A DNA stretch of 64,000 nt from Acinetobacter sp. ANC 3903 (GCF_002135315.1 NZ_NEGA01000015.1:1-64000); one strand, 5' to 3'. Positions 19,320 through 29,328 are shown, counted from the first letter of the stretch. The notes: generated by a model from the letters alone, not told the origin. Made by a program: numbers and translations.

Positions 19320-19814
19320 TTAATTTGCTGAATTTTCAGGCTTTTCATAACGAATTTCATTCACATACCACAGCTTTTTACCTAAGGGTGTCAGTACCTG
19401 TACTTCATCATCTACCTGCTTGCCCAATAAAGCCCGTGCCATGGGTGAATCAATAGAAATATTCTGTGGGTGATGATCATAAATTTCATCCACACCCACA
19501 ATACGCAGGTTTTTTTTCTCACCGTCTTCGTTCTCGATTTCCACCCAGGCACCGAAATACACTTTGCCCTCTTGCTCAGGGGAAAAATCAATAATTTTGA
19601 GCTCTTCTAAACGTTTACCCAAGTAACGAACACGACGGTCGATCTTACGTAAAATTTGCTTATTGTACTGGTAGTCAGCATTTTCCGATCGATCCCCGAG
19701 ACTCGCCGCCCAGTTCACTTTTTTGGTAATTTCAGGCCGTTCTTCATGCCATAAATGTTGTAATTCTGCGACCAGTTTGTCATGACCAGTACGTGTAATT
19801 AAGTTAGATTTCAT
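19320..19814 (-). CDS. greB: Transcription elongation factor GreB
   Basis: Binds the secondary channel of RNA polymerase and stimulates cleavage of backtracked RNA. 164 residues. The N-terminal coiled coil carries the acidic tip LGDRSENADYQYNKQ, whose D-E pair coordinates the catalytic Mg2+. The C-terminal FKBP-like domain contains SIDSPMARALLGKQVDDEV. Length and the YQYNK tip fit GreB rather than GreA, which is encoded separately at 49133. Confidence 0.94.
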   Translation of the reverse strand: MKSNLITRTGHDKLVAELQHLWHEERPEITKKVNWAASLGDRSENADYQYNKQILRKIDRRVRYLGKRLEELKIIDFSPEQEGKVYFGAWVEIENEDGEKKNLRIVGVDEIYDHHPQNISIDSPMARALLGKQVDDEVQVLTPLGKKLWYVNEIRYEKPENSAN

Positions 19815-19960
19815 GATGTTTTTTGAAGTTCTGCTTACATTTTGCTTACAAGAATGGGCTATTCTATCCCGTATTTACACACAACTAAAGTTTATAAAAT
19901 TAATTCTTCAATAAAATTAATTTGTTATGTTATATTTCTCTAAAATTTTTCGTACAAAAT

Positions 19961-19989
19961 TTGACAAGCTTATTTTTCAGCCGTATTAT
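19961..19989 (+). promoter_or_regulatory. Strong sigma70-type promoter upstream of the MltF-like gene
   Basis: Perfect TTGACA (19961-19966), 17-bp spacer, TATTAT (19984-19989). It implies a leader of about 180 nt before the ATG at 20179. The rest of 19815-20178 contains no gene I would support. Confidence 0.75.
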
Positions 19990-20178
19990 GCGCGCATGTT
20001 TTTAGATCGCTTAATTTTTAATCTATGTAGAAATTCTACATTATTCTCCTTTTAATCCAATGTCATTTTTTGAATGACGTCATGTGCCCAACCCTTATTG
20101 AATTTATCAAACTTGCAAAAGTCTGAGGCCTGTTTGCCTTTGCTTTTTAGGGCATAAATTACTTGTAGCGGAGACACC

Positions 20179-21288
20179 ATGCACAGTAGTTCAACTTCTG
20201 GAGTGAGGCTTTGCCTTAACTCATTAACTTCTTCTCTCTCATTAAAAATTCTTGCATTTACGACTGCATTAATTCCGTTCCACAGTATCAATGCAAGTAA
20301 ATCTTACCAATATGATTCTGTGGTCGATGGTAAACAGCTGACTGTGGTTTCAGTTGAAAATCCAACCACAATATTTCAAGATGGTTCACACCAACATGGT
20401 TTTGGTTATGACCTGGCGCGCAACTATGCCAACAGCTTGAATGTTAAGCTGGTGTTTAAAACTGTGCCGGATAATGCCACCGCATTGAAATGGGTTGCAC
20501 AAGGTAAAGCCAATTTTGCCATGACAACTGCAGATGTGCGTACTATCGAGCAAAAGCATTTAACTTCTTTTTCTGCAACCTGCGGTGATATCAGCAGCTT
20601 GCAGCAAAATGGCCTAAACACCAATCTGAACTGGGTATTTAAGCATGCCAATGATCCATTGACTCAAACTGCAAGTGGTTTTGTCTGTCAAGGTAAACAG
20701 TCTGGTTCAATTCGCCGATTGGCTTCATTCTATAATCGGAATGTAGTAGAAGAACAATCATGGGATAACATTCAGCGTGATCTGAATCAGCGCATGCCGA
20801 TTTATAAGGCCAGCTTTAAAAATACCGCTGCAAAATATGATCTGGACTGGCACTTATTGGCAGCAATTGGTTATCAGGAGTCCTACCTGAAACCTAATTC
20901 TGTTTCACCAACAGGCGTGCGCGGTTTGATGATGCTAACCAATGGTACAGCAAAGGCCATGGGTGTCAGTAACCGAACCGATCCGGCACAAAGTATTGAA
21001 GGGGGTGCGAAATATTACGACCAGATGCTGAGCCGTTATTCAGACGTACCTTTGCCTGACCGTAACTGGTATGCCCTGGTTGCTTATAATATGGGGCCAG
21101 GTGCAGTGGATCAGATTCAAGATAAAATCCATGCACAAGGTCAAGACCCGAATAACTGGGTCAACCTGTATGGTTATTTAGAACGTAATAAAGCCAGCAA
21201 TGGCCGTTACCGTCAAGCAGTGCAATATGTAACACGCATTCGTGCCTATTTAGAACATATTAAGACTTCAGAGTTAGTGAATATTTAA
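20179..21288 (+). CDS. MltF-like lytic transglycosylase with truncated solute-binding domain
   Basis: Cuts the glycan strands of peptidoglycan in the periplasm or at the outer membrane, forming anhydro-muropeptides. 369 residues, shorter than E. coli MltF (about 518). After a hydrophobic N-terminal export signal (about 1-40) comes a reduced extracellular solute-binding-like domain (about 45-190; GFGYDLARNYA, PDNATALKWVAQGKANFAM). An SLT domain follows (about 210-350) with catalytic Glu 234 in GYQESYLKP and the AYNMGPG motif. GGAG seven bases before ATG 20179 supports the start. What is missing is the second half of the binding domain. Confidence 0.86.
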   Translation: MHSSSTSGVRLCLNSLTSSLSLKILAFTTALIPFHSINASKSYQYDSVVDGKQLTVVSVENPTTIFQDGSHQHGFGYDLARNYANSLNVKLVFKTVPDNATALKWVAQGKANFAMTTADVRTIEQKHLTSFSATCGDISSLQQNGLNTNLNWVFKHANDPLTQTASGFVCQGKQSGSIRRLASFYNRNVVEEQSWDNIQRDLNQRMPIYKASFKNTAAKYDLDWHLLAAIGYQESYLKPNSVSPTGVRGLMMLTNGTAKAMGVSNRTDPAQSIEGGAKYYDQMLSRYSDVPLPDRNWYALVAYNMGPGAVDQIQDKIHAQGQDPNNWVNLYGYLERNKASNGRYRQAVQYVTRIRAYLEHIKTSELVNI

Positions 21289-21302
21289 TCTCTTCTAAAT
21301 AC

Positions 21303-21333
21303 AAAAAAAGCTTACCCTTGGGTAAGCTTTTTT
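21303..21333. terminator. Intrinsic terminator between the MltF-like and SCP2 genes
   Basis: AAAAAAAGCTTACCC and GGTAAGCTTTTTTT pair around TTG. It serves the convergent genes on both sides. Confidence 0.9.
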
Positions 21334-21360
21334 ATTGCACTAGATATTAGTTATAAAGAC

Positions 21361-21744
21361 TTAAGCGGTTTGTTCAAGCACTTTCTTGAATAAATCTTTT
21401 TGTTCTTGGCTTGGCTTGGCTGTTTGTAAAGCCATCAATTGTGACATATCACCCTGAACTTTAATTTTACCGGTCATGAATGCCTGCATTGCAGCAGCCA
21501 TATCAAATTCCAGGAAGACTTTACGCAAAGTTTCCCCATCCATGTTCAACGTGGTTTTCGCATTTGAAGATAGACCTTTTTTGATTGCACCACCATCAAG
21601 AGACAATTCTGTATTGCCTTGGGCATCAGATACCACCAAGTTGATGGCTAAATTTGCAAGTGCAGGTGGCAAGTTTAAATCACCGGCTTGCGCAGTTAAT
21701 GTTTCTACAGTTGAAAACCAATCATCAGTTAAAAAGGCAGGCAT
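21361..21744 (-). CDS. SCP2 sterol-carrier-domain protein
   Basis: 127 residues forming a single SCP2-type lipid-binding domain (LAINLVVSDAQGNTELSL, then a DMAAAMQAFMTGKIKVQGDMS motif near residues 82-101). Proteins of this kind bind hydrophobic ligands; in bacteria the ligand and role are mostly unknown. No signal peptide, so cytosolic. It stands alone between convergent and divergent neighbours, which gives no further hint. Confidence 0.82.
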   Translation of the reverse strand: MPAFLTDDWFSTVETLTAQAGDLNLPPALANLAINLVVSDAQGNTELSLDGGAIKKGLSSNAKTTLNMDGETLRKVFLEFDMAAAMQAFMTGKIKVQGDMSQLMALQTAKPSQEQKDLFKKVLEQTA

Positions 21745-21928
21745 GATCTTTCCTCAATTTATTTGTCCATTGGTGTCGCCTATCCAGACAACATCTTTGT
21801 GAAGCTATTTTGCTTGAAGCTTGTTATAGCATGTAAAATTGTTTTCTGCTTAACGTTTTTTGTACGATGCGTTCAATTTTTATATTTTTGATACATTTCT
21901 TAAGTAAATCAGATATATAAAGTTATAT

Positions 21929-21965
21929 AAAATAGACACCAATCCTGAAATTGGTGTCTAAAAAC
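21929..21965 (-). terminator. Intrinsic terminator after ttcA
   Basis: TAGACACCAAT (21933-21943) pairs with ATTGGTGTCTA (21950-21960), with a T run on the minus strand past the stem and A residues on the other side. Confidence 0.85.
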
Positions 21966-21969
21966 CATC

Positions 21970-22893
21970 TTAGTCGGCAGCAAAACCTAAATTGACCATA
22001 TTGATACGTTTGCTTTGCCCTTCTTCTTCTTCAGTTGAACAACTGCCAGTGAAATCAATTTCACGTTGCGCATCTAAAGCTTCAAAGTCAAACAATTCAC
22101 GGTCGGCCAATTGTGAAGGCGATACATTCTGCATGGCACCAAAAATACTGTGTAAACGTTTCGGATATTGTGCATCCCATTCACGCAACATATTGTTGAT
22201 CATGGCACGCTGCAAGTTTTCCTGTGAACCACACAAGTTACACGGAATAATCGGGAACTGACGCATTTCTGCATATTTAATAATGTCTTTTTCTTCCACA
22301 TAAGCCAGTGGACGAATCAGGATATTCTTTTTGTCAGAAGACAACAGTTTTGGTGGCATCGCCTTCAAGCTGCCGCCATGGAACAGGTTCAGGAAGAAAG
22401 TGGCCATAATGTCATCACGATGATGACCTAAAGCCACTTTGGTTGCGCCAATTTCCTGCGCAAATCCATACAATGAACCACGACGTAAACGTGAACACAC
22501 TGCACAGTAGGTTTTACCTTCAGGGGTCAGTTTTTTGGTAATGCTGTAAGTGTCTTTTTCCAGAATATAATAAGGAATGTTATTTTCTTCTAAATAACGT
22601 GGCAAGACATCTTCAGGGAAACCTGGCTGCTTTTGGTCAAGGTTGACTGCAACCACATCAAAATTGATCGGTGCAATGCGTTTGAACTGCAACAAAATAT
22701 CCAGCAAGGTATAACTGTCTTTACCACCAGAAATACAGACCATTACCTTGTCGCCATCTTCGATCATTTTAAAATCACGAATGGCATGACCGACTTGACG
22801 GCGAAGCTTTTTCAACAAACGGTAATATGCCGAGCTAGTTGGCAGTTCTGGTTTGAAATTAAATCCTTGTTCGGACTCAACTGGCGAGTACAT
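21970..22893 (-). CDS. ttcA: tRNA 2-thiocytidine(32) synthetase TtcA
   Basis: Iron-sulfur enzyme that thiolates cytidine 32 in the anticodon loop of certain tRNAs. 307 residues. The PP-loop [13 protein letters not shown] (near residue 52) activates the base with ATP. The CAVC and CNLC pairs supply cluster ligands, and the H-H-D region ([20 protein letters not shown]) is the family signature. It is single, with its own terminator. Confidence 0.95.
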   Translation of the reverse strand: MYSPVESEQGFNFKPELPTSSAYYRLLKKLRRQVGHAIRDFKMIEDGDKVMVCISGGKDSYTLLDILLQFKRIAPINFDVVAVNLDQKQPGFPEDVLPRYLEENNIPYYILEKDTYSITKKLTPEGKTYCAVCSRLRRGSLYGFAQEIGATKVALGHHRDDIMATFFLNLFHGGSLKAMPPKLLSSDKKNILIRPLAYVEEKDIIKYAEMRQFPIIPCNLCGSQENLQRAMINNMLREWDAQYPKRLHSIFGAMQNVSPSQLADRELFDFEALDAQREIDFTGSCSTEEEEGQSKRINMVNLGFAAD

Positions 22894-23070
22894 AGACGAG
22901 ATTTACCCATAAATAAAAATACCGCGCAATTTTATCCGATTCAGCCCCACATCGCACCAAAAGAATGTAATTTCTGCAAATTGCTTATTACTATCCTTTT
23001 CATCTAAAACCCTGATATTTATTTTGACCTTAGCAGTTCAAAAAATAGCCACGATGCTTGCCATTTGTAC

Positions 23071-23115
23071 TTTTCCACAGTTGTCCACAAAACCTGTGGA
23101 TAACTTTGTGGATTT
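23071..23115. promoter_or_regulatory. Cluster of DnaA-box-like 9-mers
   Basis: Within 45 bp lie TTTTCCACA (23071-23079), TTGTCCACA (23081-23089), TGTGGATAA (23095-23103, a perfect TTATCCACA on the minus strand) and TGTGGATTT (23107-23115). They are in the 500-bp gap between ttcA and a transglycosylase gene, which also holds a perfect 10-bp palindrome AAATTGATCA/TGATCAATTT at 23163-23187. No dnaA, dnaN or rpmH is nearby, so it is not evidently oriC. Confidence 0.5.
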
Positions 23116-23391
23116 TAAAACACTTGACAAGGTGTCTGACCTGCAAGTTAAGGCTTCTATTTAAATTGATCATCTTTTGATCAATTTTGTTTTTATTTAA
23201 AATCAACAGCTTATATGTGTCAAGTTATCCTGATTAAAAAAAAATTAAATTTTTTTTGATTACTATCTCTACAAACAGTACTTGATTTTTACAAATTAGT
23301 GGTGAAATTAATGGAGTAATGCTTTCTAACTTGTTTTTTTTTGTTAAACTCCACTTGTACTGTTTGGAACAGATGTTTTCTATCTATAAAA

Positions 23392-24258
23392 ATGAAAAAT
23401 AACTTTGTAAAAACTGGACTTTATTTTTTGGGGTTTGTGGCAGTTCATTCTGTTGCAACGAGCTGTTATGCCGGTGAAACCATTTATCAGTTAAAAGATT
23501 CGAATGGTACGACCTTGCTCACCAATAAAAAAAATCGTTATAACCATCTTAAAGTCGAAAAAAAGACGTATTACCCAGACAGCAATATCCATAGCTATAG
23601 TAACTGGGGTTCATCTGAAGCTTCGGTACTTCCAAGTTATAGTCGCAATAAAAATGTCTTTGATCCCCTGATTAAACAGGCTGCTACTCAGCATGGAATA
23701 TCTGAAGGTCTGATTAAAGCCGTGATGCATACCGAATCTGGTTTTAATGTCAATGCACGCTCGCCTGTGGGTGCCCAGGGACTGATGCAGCTCATGCCGG
23801 CGACTGCACGACGCTTTAATGTTTCAAATGCTTTTGACCCGCAACAAAACATTATGGGTGGAGCAAAATACCTGGCTTGGCTGATGAAACGCTTTAACGG
23901 TAATACCTCGCTGGTATTAGCCAGTTATAATGCCGGTGAAGGCAATGTCACCAAATATGGCGGTGTTCCTCCGTTCAAAGAAACACAAGATTATGTCAGA
24001 CGCGTGAGCAGCCGTTTCAGCAACTTATATGCCAATGGCTTGGGTCATAGCTCAAATTCAACAAAATCTGGTTCCGATGCCGGAAAAATTGTTGCCCAAT
24101 CCGACAATGATAAATCCGCTTCATCACATGCAGCCCCTCGTTATAGTTCCCAGCGTCAAATTATCATGGCATCCGATGGCAGTTTCACCGATGCCCCCGG
24201 CTCGTATGCCACGGCACATGCGACAGCTTCTGCAAGAATTTCAATTGTTGATAATTAA
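23392..24258 (+). CDS. Secreted lytic transglycosylase (SLT domain) with DUF4124-like N-terminus
   Basis: 288 residues from ATG 23392. A signal peptide (MKNNFVKTGLYFLGFVAV to about residue 28, ending CYAG) precedes a short TIYQLKDSNGTTLLTN segment like DUF4124. An SLT lysozyme-like domain (about 90-210) follows, with the catalytic glutamate in MHTESGFNVNARSPVGAQG and the SYNAGEG motif. The tail of about 70 residues is low-complexity. It should cleave peptidoglycan in the periplasm. An upstream TTG start would put 17 atypical residues before the signal peptide. No clear Shine-Dalgarno is visible. Confidence 0.86.
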   Translation: MKNNFVKTGLYFLGFVAVHSVATSCYAGETIYQLKDSNGTTLLTNKKNRYNHLKVEKKTYYPDSNIHSYSNWGSSEASVLPSYSRNKNVFDPLIKQAATQHGISEGLIKAVMHTESGFNVNARSPVGAQGLMQLMPATARRFNVSNAFDPQQNIMGGAKYLAWLMKRFNGNTSLVLASYNAGEGNVTKYGGVPPFKETQDYVRRVSSRFSNLYANGLGHSSNSTKSGSDAGKIVAQSDNDKSASSHAAPRYSSQRQIIMASDGSFTDAPGSYATAHATASARISIVDN

Positions 24259-24393
24259 ATTGTTTTAGAAACTGCATCATTTTAGAGTTTCCTTAATTTT
24301 TCCTTGAATTTTTAAGACTTACACCTCATATTTACTAAGACGATTTTTGATTCATAAATCAGATTATTTTTTTATTATAAGAGGATTTTCTCA

Positions 24394-25299
24394 ATGATGC
24401 GGATTGGTTTGTTCTTGCTTACCAACCTCGCGGTACTGGTTGTAGCTGGCATTATTTTGTCACTCTTCGGTGTCGGTAGTTACCATGGCGCGGGTGGCTT
24501 AAATCTAGGCAACCTAATGGTCATCTGTTTTGTCTTTGGTATGGTTGGCTCTCTCATTTCCCTGTTCATGTCAAAATGGATGGCGAAAAAAACCACTGGC
24601 ACAGAATTAATTGACCCGAATGCGCCTCGTAACCAAGCAGAAGCATGGTTATTACAAGAAGTTGCACAATTGTCGCAACGCGCTGGTATTAACATGCCAG
24701 AAGTGGGTATTTTCCCTTCTTATCAGTCCAATGCTTTTGCTACAGGCTGGAACAAAAACGACGCTTTAGTCGCCGTTTCAACGGGTTTACTCGAACGAAT
24801 GAACAAAGACGAACTTCGTGCGGTACTTGCGCATGAAATTGGTCACGTTGCCAATGGCGACATGGTGACTCTTGCCTTGATTCAAGGCGTCGTCAATGCC
24901 TTCGTCATGTTCTTTGCACGTGTCGTTGGTGACTTTATTGACCGTAACGTGTTTGGTCGTGAAGACGGCGAAGCACCGGGCTTGGCTTACTTTGGTATTA
25001 CCATGGTACTGGATATTGTATTTGGTATTTTGGCATCTTCTATCGTCATGTGGTTCTCACGTCAGCGCGAATATCGTGCCGATGAAGCCGGAGCACGTTT
25101 AGCGGGTAAACAAGCGATGATTTCTGCATTATTGCGTTTACAGGCAGAATCAGAATTACCTGATCAAATGCCGAAAGAAATGAAAGCCTTTGCAATTGCA
25201 GAAGGTAAAGAACAAGGTTTTAGCCTGGCTGCTTTGTTCCAAACCCACCCTACCATTGAACAACGTGTGGCTGCATTACACCAGTTAAATTGTCCATAA
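24394..25299 (+). CDS. htpX: Membrane zinc protease HtpX
   Basis: Inner-membrane M48 metalloprotease that takes part in membrane-protein quality control with FtsH, also in this window. 301 residues. Two N-terminal membrane segments (about 4-25 and 37-57), the zinc motif [13 protein letters not shown] near residues 148-160, two further hydrophobic segments (about 165-185 and 200-222) and the third zinc ligand in [21 protein letters not shown] precedes the start. Confidence 0.95.
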   Translation: MMRIGLFLLTNLAVLVVAGIILSLFGVGSYHGAGGLNLGNLMVICFVFGMVGSLISLFMSKWMAKKTTGTELIDPNAPRNQAEAWLLQEVAQLSQRAGINMPEVGIFPSYQSNAFATGWNKNDALVAVSTGLLERMNKDELRAVLAHEIGHVANGDMVTLALIQGVVNAFVMFFARVVGDFIDRNVFGREDGEAPGLAYFGITMVLDIVFGILASSIVMWFSRQREYRADEAGARLAGKQAMISALLRLQAESELPDQMPKEMKAFAIAEGKEQGFSLAALFQTHPTIEQRVAALHQLNCP

Positions 25300-25336
25300 T
25301 CTGTTTAAACTTAATCTATTGAGATAAATGGAATAT

Positions 25337-25366
25337 AAAAAGCCTCCGTCATGGAGGCTTTTTTTT
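25337..25366. terminator. Intrinsic terminator after htpX
   Basis: AAAAAGCCTCC and GGAGGCTTTTTTT pair around GTCAT, just past htpX. Confidence 0.9.
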
Positions 25367-25471
25367 ATGACTAAATTCAATACAACAGAATGTCATTGAA
25401 ATCAATTACGCACGCTACTCATATGCACAATATAGACAGAAAAATCATCGATTACTTGATCTTGCAAGGCG

Positions 25472-26074
25472 TTAAATATTCAATGTTTGCCACCATTGCC
25501 ATAACCAACTGAACCCCAACCACATGGCAATGATTAATAAAATGATAAAAACAACACCCAACAGATCAGGAAGATGCAGCCAGATCCAGGCCACGACAGG
25601 ATTCCGCCAAAAAGCAGAATATTGCTGCTTGTGCTCCAGACGTTCATGTAAAAAGGGATGCGTGACATGCGACTCACTGCGAATCTGATATTCCTCACGT
25701 ATATGCTCATGTACGATTGCCAGAGCTTTACGGCTAGGGCGAATAAACACATCAAATATGGTCCCCAGCACTGGAATAAAACCGACCACCGCATCCATCA
25801 TGGCCAATCTCAGCACTGGAGCCAGCTTGCTTTGTGGCACGCCAATTTTCTTGGCCTTATAAATGGCATAGCAAGTCAGTACAAATCCGGCAACATCTCC
25901 AGCCACTGGAATGGTACTTAAGGCAGCATCCGCCCCGACACCCTGCTTGGTAAATGGAATTCGAACCACCGAATCCATCATATTGGCAAACTTGGCCAAA
26001 TCCCGTTCCAAACGTATGACTTCTTGCTGGCTGAGTTTTTTTGGTTGTTCAGACATCGCCTGTTCCCAAGACAT
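25472..26074 (-). CDS. DUF4112 membrane protein
   Basis: 200 residues. The central region (DAALSTIPVAGDVAGFVLTCYAI near 48-70 and MDAVVGFIPVLGTIFDVFI near 92-110) is the two-part DUF4112 signature. A further C-terminal membrane segment (LLGVVFIILLIIAMWLGFSWLW) follows. Function unknown across the family. It is convergent with htpX and stands alone. The ATG at 26074 or one six codons later could be the start. Confidence 0.8.
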   Translation of the reverse strand: MSWEQAMSEQPKKLSQQEVIRLERDLAKFANMMDSVVRIPFTKQGVGADAALSTIPVAGDVAGFVLTCYAIYKAKKIGVPQSKLAPVLRLAMMDAVVGFIPVLGTIFDVFIRPSRKALAIVHEHIREEYQIRSESHVTHPFLHERLEHKQQYSAFWRNPVVAWIWLHLPDLLGVVFIILLIIAMWLGFSWLWQWWQTLNI

Positions 26075-26179
26075 AATTCATCTAAATAATTGAGATTACA
26101 TCATATCTTTGTGCATTGATGTGTATTGATGTAATGAACAAGTGAGAGTGAACTACGAACTATGTACTACACAAAACCA

Positions 26180-26216
26180 CTCTATATCCCCCTTTTTACT
26201 AAAGGAATATAGAGGG
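26180..26216. repeat. Short palindromic intergenic repeat
   Basis: CTCTATATCCCCCTTT and AAAGGAATATAGAG pair with a small bulge. It lies just after the RND pump gene and looks like a reduced form of the repeat at 11408-11480. Confidence 0.6.
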
Positions 26217-26232
26217 ATTGAATTACATCAAA

Positions 26233-29200
26233 TTATGCCTGTGGTTTGGCTTTAAATAGCGTGCGAATCAGCACATACATAAAGGGAATAAAAATCAGCA
26301 CCAGGCAAGTTGCAAAAATCACACCGCCTAAAACACTCACCCCGATTTCCTGACGGCTGGCTGCACCTGCACCAAAGGCAAATACTAAGGGAATCACCCC
26401 TGCACCAAAAGCCAATGAAGTCATCAGAATCGGGCGTAAACGCAGACTTGCCCCTTCCAGCGCAGCCTCAATCACACTGCGACCTTGCTGCTCCGCAAGT
26501 GCAGCAAACTCGGCAATTAAAATGGCATTTTTACAGGACAAGCCTATCGTGGTGAGCAAGGCAATCTGGAAATAAATGTCATTTGGAAAACCGACAAAAT
26601 AGCTGAACAGGATGTTACCGCCAATGCCCAAAGGAATGGCACTTAATACCGCCGTAGGAATAGACCAGCTTTCATACAGTGCTGCTAGGCATAGAAAAAT
26701 AAATCCAATGGAAAGCACATACAGCAATAAAGCCTGATTACTCGAGCGTTTTTCTTCATAGGATAAACCGCTCCATGCCACGTCTATACCCGGATGCTGT
26801 GCAACCAGCTGCTCTACATCACCCATTGCTACGCCCGAACTGATATCTTTGGCGGTATCCGCTTCCATTTGCAATGCGGTATAACCCATATAACGGTTCA
26901 CCACATCTGGCCCACCACTCCAGCTGACATTGGCAAAATTTCTAAATGACACCATTTGATTTAAATCATTACGCACATACCAGTATTGTAAGTCTTCAGG
27001 TTTAGAACGAAATTCGGCATCGCCCTGCATCATCACCCGTTTAATCCGGCCGCGGTCGATAAAATCATTGATATAGCTGCCGCCCCATGCGCTCGCCAAG
27101 GTACTGTTTATGGCAGTTTGTGACAGGCCATTTGCCATCGCCAGTTTCTGGTCAATGTTCACCTTTAGACCTGCTTTATCAGGGTTCGAACGTTTGTCCA
27201 GATTTTCAAAAGTGCGGTATTGTTTTGCCTGCTGCTGCAATTGCTTAAACTGGCTATCCAGATAGGCACGACCTTGGCCATTGATGTCACGAATCCAGAA
27301 ATCCAGCCCGTCAGTTTGACCTAAACCACTGACCGAAGCGGGCATGGTCACATTAATTTGTGCATTCGGATTCTTCTTAAAATGCTTTAAGGCGCGTTCC
27401 CGAATGGCTTGGGCTGAATTTTCTTTACCGGAACGCTCATCCCAGGGCTTTAAGGCAATAAAACCCTGACCTAAATTTTGTCCGGTTCCCGCAGCATTAC
27501 GGCCATAACGAACCATGACCAGATTTACATTATCTTTTTCATTTTCCAGAAAATACTGTCTAATCTGCTCACCAATTTCAGAACTTTTCGACATTGGTGC
27601 ACCATCCACCAGTTTAAACTGCACATTTAAAATGCCCTGATCTTCACTGGGAATAAAGCTAGTCGGTAAAGCCCGATAAAACAAGGCAAACACACTGATC
27701 AACGCAGCAAATACCATCAGACAAATGGCTTTATGCTGCAGGGTTAAAGTGGATAATTGAAGATAGCGCTGCTTTAAGCCATCCAGGTTCTGGTTAAACC
27801 AGACCGCCCATCGGGCAGGCTGTGGATTAGGCTTTAAAATCAAGGCACATAAAGCAGGCGTTAATACCAGCGCCACAGCCAGAGATAAAGCCATGGCAGC
27901 GACCAAGGTAATGGAAAACTGACGGTAAATCACCCCGGTTGAACCGCCAAAAAATGCCATGGGAATAAACACGGCCGTCAGTACCAGCGTAATCCCGACC
28001 AATGCCCCACTAATTTCCTGCATGGATTCAATCGATGCCTGCTGAGCCGTTAAATTTTTCTCATGCATCAGCCGTTCAATATTCTCCACCACCACAATGG
28101 CATCATCCACCAGCAGCCCAATCGCCAGAACCAGGGCAAACAGGGTTAATGTATTGATACTCAAGCCGAGCACATACAATATCGCCATTGTTCCTAGCAG
28201 TACCACAGGTACGGTAATTGCGGGAATAAGCGTTGCACGCCAGTTTTGCAGAAACAGGAACATCACTGCAATCACCAGCAATACCGCTTCAAACAGGGTT
28301 TTCACCACTTCCTTAATCGATTCTTTGACAAAGGGCGTATTATCACGCGGATAAACCAGCTTATAGCCTTCAGGAAGCTGCTTCGAAATCTGATCCACTT
28401 CAGCCTGAATCAGTGCTGAAGTCGCTAGGGCATTGGCACCGGAAGCCAGCGAAATGCCCATCCCGGCAGAAGGAAAACCGTTGATGGTATTAAAGGATTG
28501 ATAATTTTCTGCCCCCAGTTCAACCCGAGCGACATCTTTTAAATAGATAAAACTGCCATCACGTGCAGATTTGACAATGATATTTTCAAATTCTGGCACG
28601 GTTTTTAAACGTGAACCAGAAGTGACTTTAGCATTTAAATACTGGTCTGCTACTGTCGGCAGATCCCCTACCGCCCCAGCTGCGACTTGGGTATTTTGGG
28701 CTTCAACCGCAGCGCGGATATCACTCGGCATTAAACTGTATTGTTTTAATTTTAACGGATTCAGCCAGATACGCATGGCATATTGCGAACCAAAAACATC
28801 GACTTCACCAATACCGTCTATGCGTGCCAGATCTTCTTCCAGATGGGTCTGCATATAATCGGACAAGGCAATGCTATCACTTTTACCCGTGGCATCGTAC
28901 AGGCCAATGACCATGTGCGTATCACCCAGTGACTTGAATACATTCACTCCCTGACGCTGTACTTCATCCGGTAAACGGTTCAGCACCCCATTAATCGCAT
29001 TTTGCACCTGAACTTGTGCCGTATCCGGATCGGTGCCATTTTCAAAACTGATGTTAATGCGGCTGCGCCCGGAGGAATCACTGCTGGAACTAAAATAAAG
29101 CAGATGATCAATGCCTTTAATTTGCTGTTCCAGCACCTGGGTAACACTTTCTTCCACCGTTTCCGCCGAAGCGCCGTTATAGCTGGCACTTACACTAATA

Positions 29201-29328
29201 CGTGGCGGAGCAATATCCGGAAAGCGCTCTACGGGTAAATTCAGCGTCGCAAAAATACCAAAAGCCATCAAGATAATGGCTAAAACACCTGCAAAAATCG
29301 GTCGATGAATAAAAAATCTAGACAGCAT
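26233..29328 (-). CDS. RND multidrug efflux permease (HAE1 family)
   Basis: Inner-membrane proton-driven pump of the AcrB/AdeB type that moves drugs or other hydrophobic compounds from the periplasm into an outer-membrane duct. 1031 residues with the full 12-segment, two-half architecture. FFIHRPIFAGVLAIILM opens segment 1, GDTHMVIGLY and GEVDVFGSQYAMRIW are porter-domain signatures, and LVDDAIVVVENIERLM in segment 4 carries the proton-relay aspartates. No membrane-fusion adaptor or outer-membrane factor gene is adjacent, so it must borrow partners. I do not recognise it as AdeB, AdeG or AdeJ, so I assign no symbol. Confidence 0.92.
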   Translation of the reverse strand: MLSRFFIHRPIFAGVLAIILMAFGIFATLNLPVERFPDIAPPRISVSASYNGASAETVEESVTQVLEQQIKGIDHLLYFSSSSDSSGRSRINISFENGTDPDTAQVQVQNAINGVLNRLPDEVQRQGVNVFKSLGDTHMVIGLYDATGKSDSIALSDYMQTHLEEDLARIDGIGEVDVFGSQYAMRIWLNPLKLKQYSLMPSDIRAAVEAQNTQVAAGAVGDLPTVADQYLNAKVTSGSRLKTVPEFENIIVKSARDGSFIYLKDVARVELGAENYQSFNTINGFPSAGMGISLASGANALATSALIQAEVDQISKQLPEGYKLVYPRDNTPFVKESIKEVVKTLFEAVLLVIAVMFLFLQNWRATLIPAITVPVVLLGTMAILYVLGLSINTLTLFALVLAIGLLVDDAIVVVENIERLMHEKNLTAQQASIESMQEISGALVGITLVLTAVFIPMAFFGGSTGVIYRQFSITLVAAMALSLAVALVLTPALCALILKPNPQPARWAVWFNQNLDGLKQRYLQLSTLTLQHKAICLMVFAALISVFALFYRALPTSFIPSEDQGILNVQFKLVDGAPMSKSSEIGEQIRQYFLENEKDNVNLVMVRYGRNAAGTGQNLGQGFIALKPWDERSGKENSAQAIRERALKHFKKNPNAQINVTMPASVSGLGQTDGLDFWIRDINGQGRAYLDSQFKQLQQQAKQYRTFENLDKRSNPDKAGLKVNIDQKLAMANGLSQTAINSTLASAWGGSYINDFIDRGRIKRVMMQGDAEFRSKPEDLQYWYVRNDLNQMVSFRNFANVSWSGGPDVVNRYMGYTALQMEADTAKDISSGVAMGDVEQLVAQHPGIDVAWSGLSYEEKRSSNQALLLYVLSIGFIFLCLAALYESWSIPTAVLSAIPLGIGGNILFSYFVGFPNDIYFQIALLTTIGLSCKNAILIAEFAALAEQQGRSVIEAALEGASLRLRPILMTSLAFGAGVIPLVFAFGAGAASRQEIGVSVLGGVIFATCLVLIFIPFMYVLIRTLFKAKPQA

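Noticed and set aside
20052..20291. 79-codon minus-strand frame over the MltF-like gene start
   Set aside because: It overlaps the export signal of the MltF-like gene and the leader of a strong forward promoter, and has no ribosome-binding site or recognisable protein.
23071..23115. Chromosomal origin of replication
   Set aside because: DnaA-box-like sites are present but dnaA, dnaN, rpmH and an AT-rich 13-mer array are absent. I keep it only as a DnaA-box cluster.
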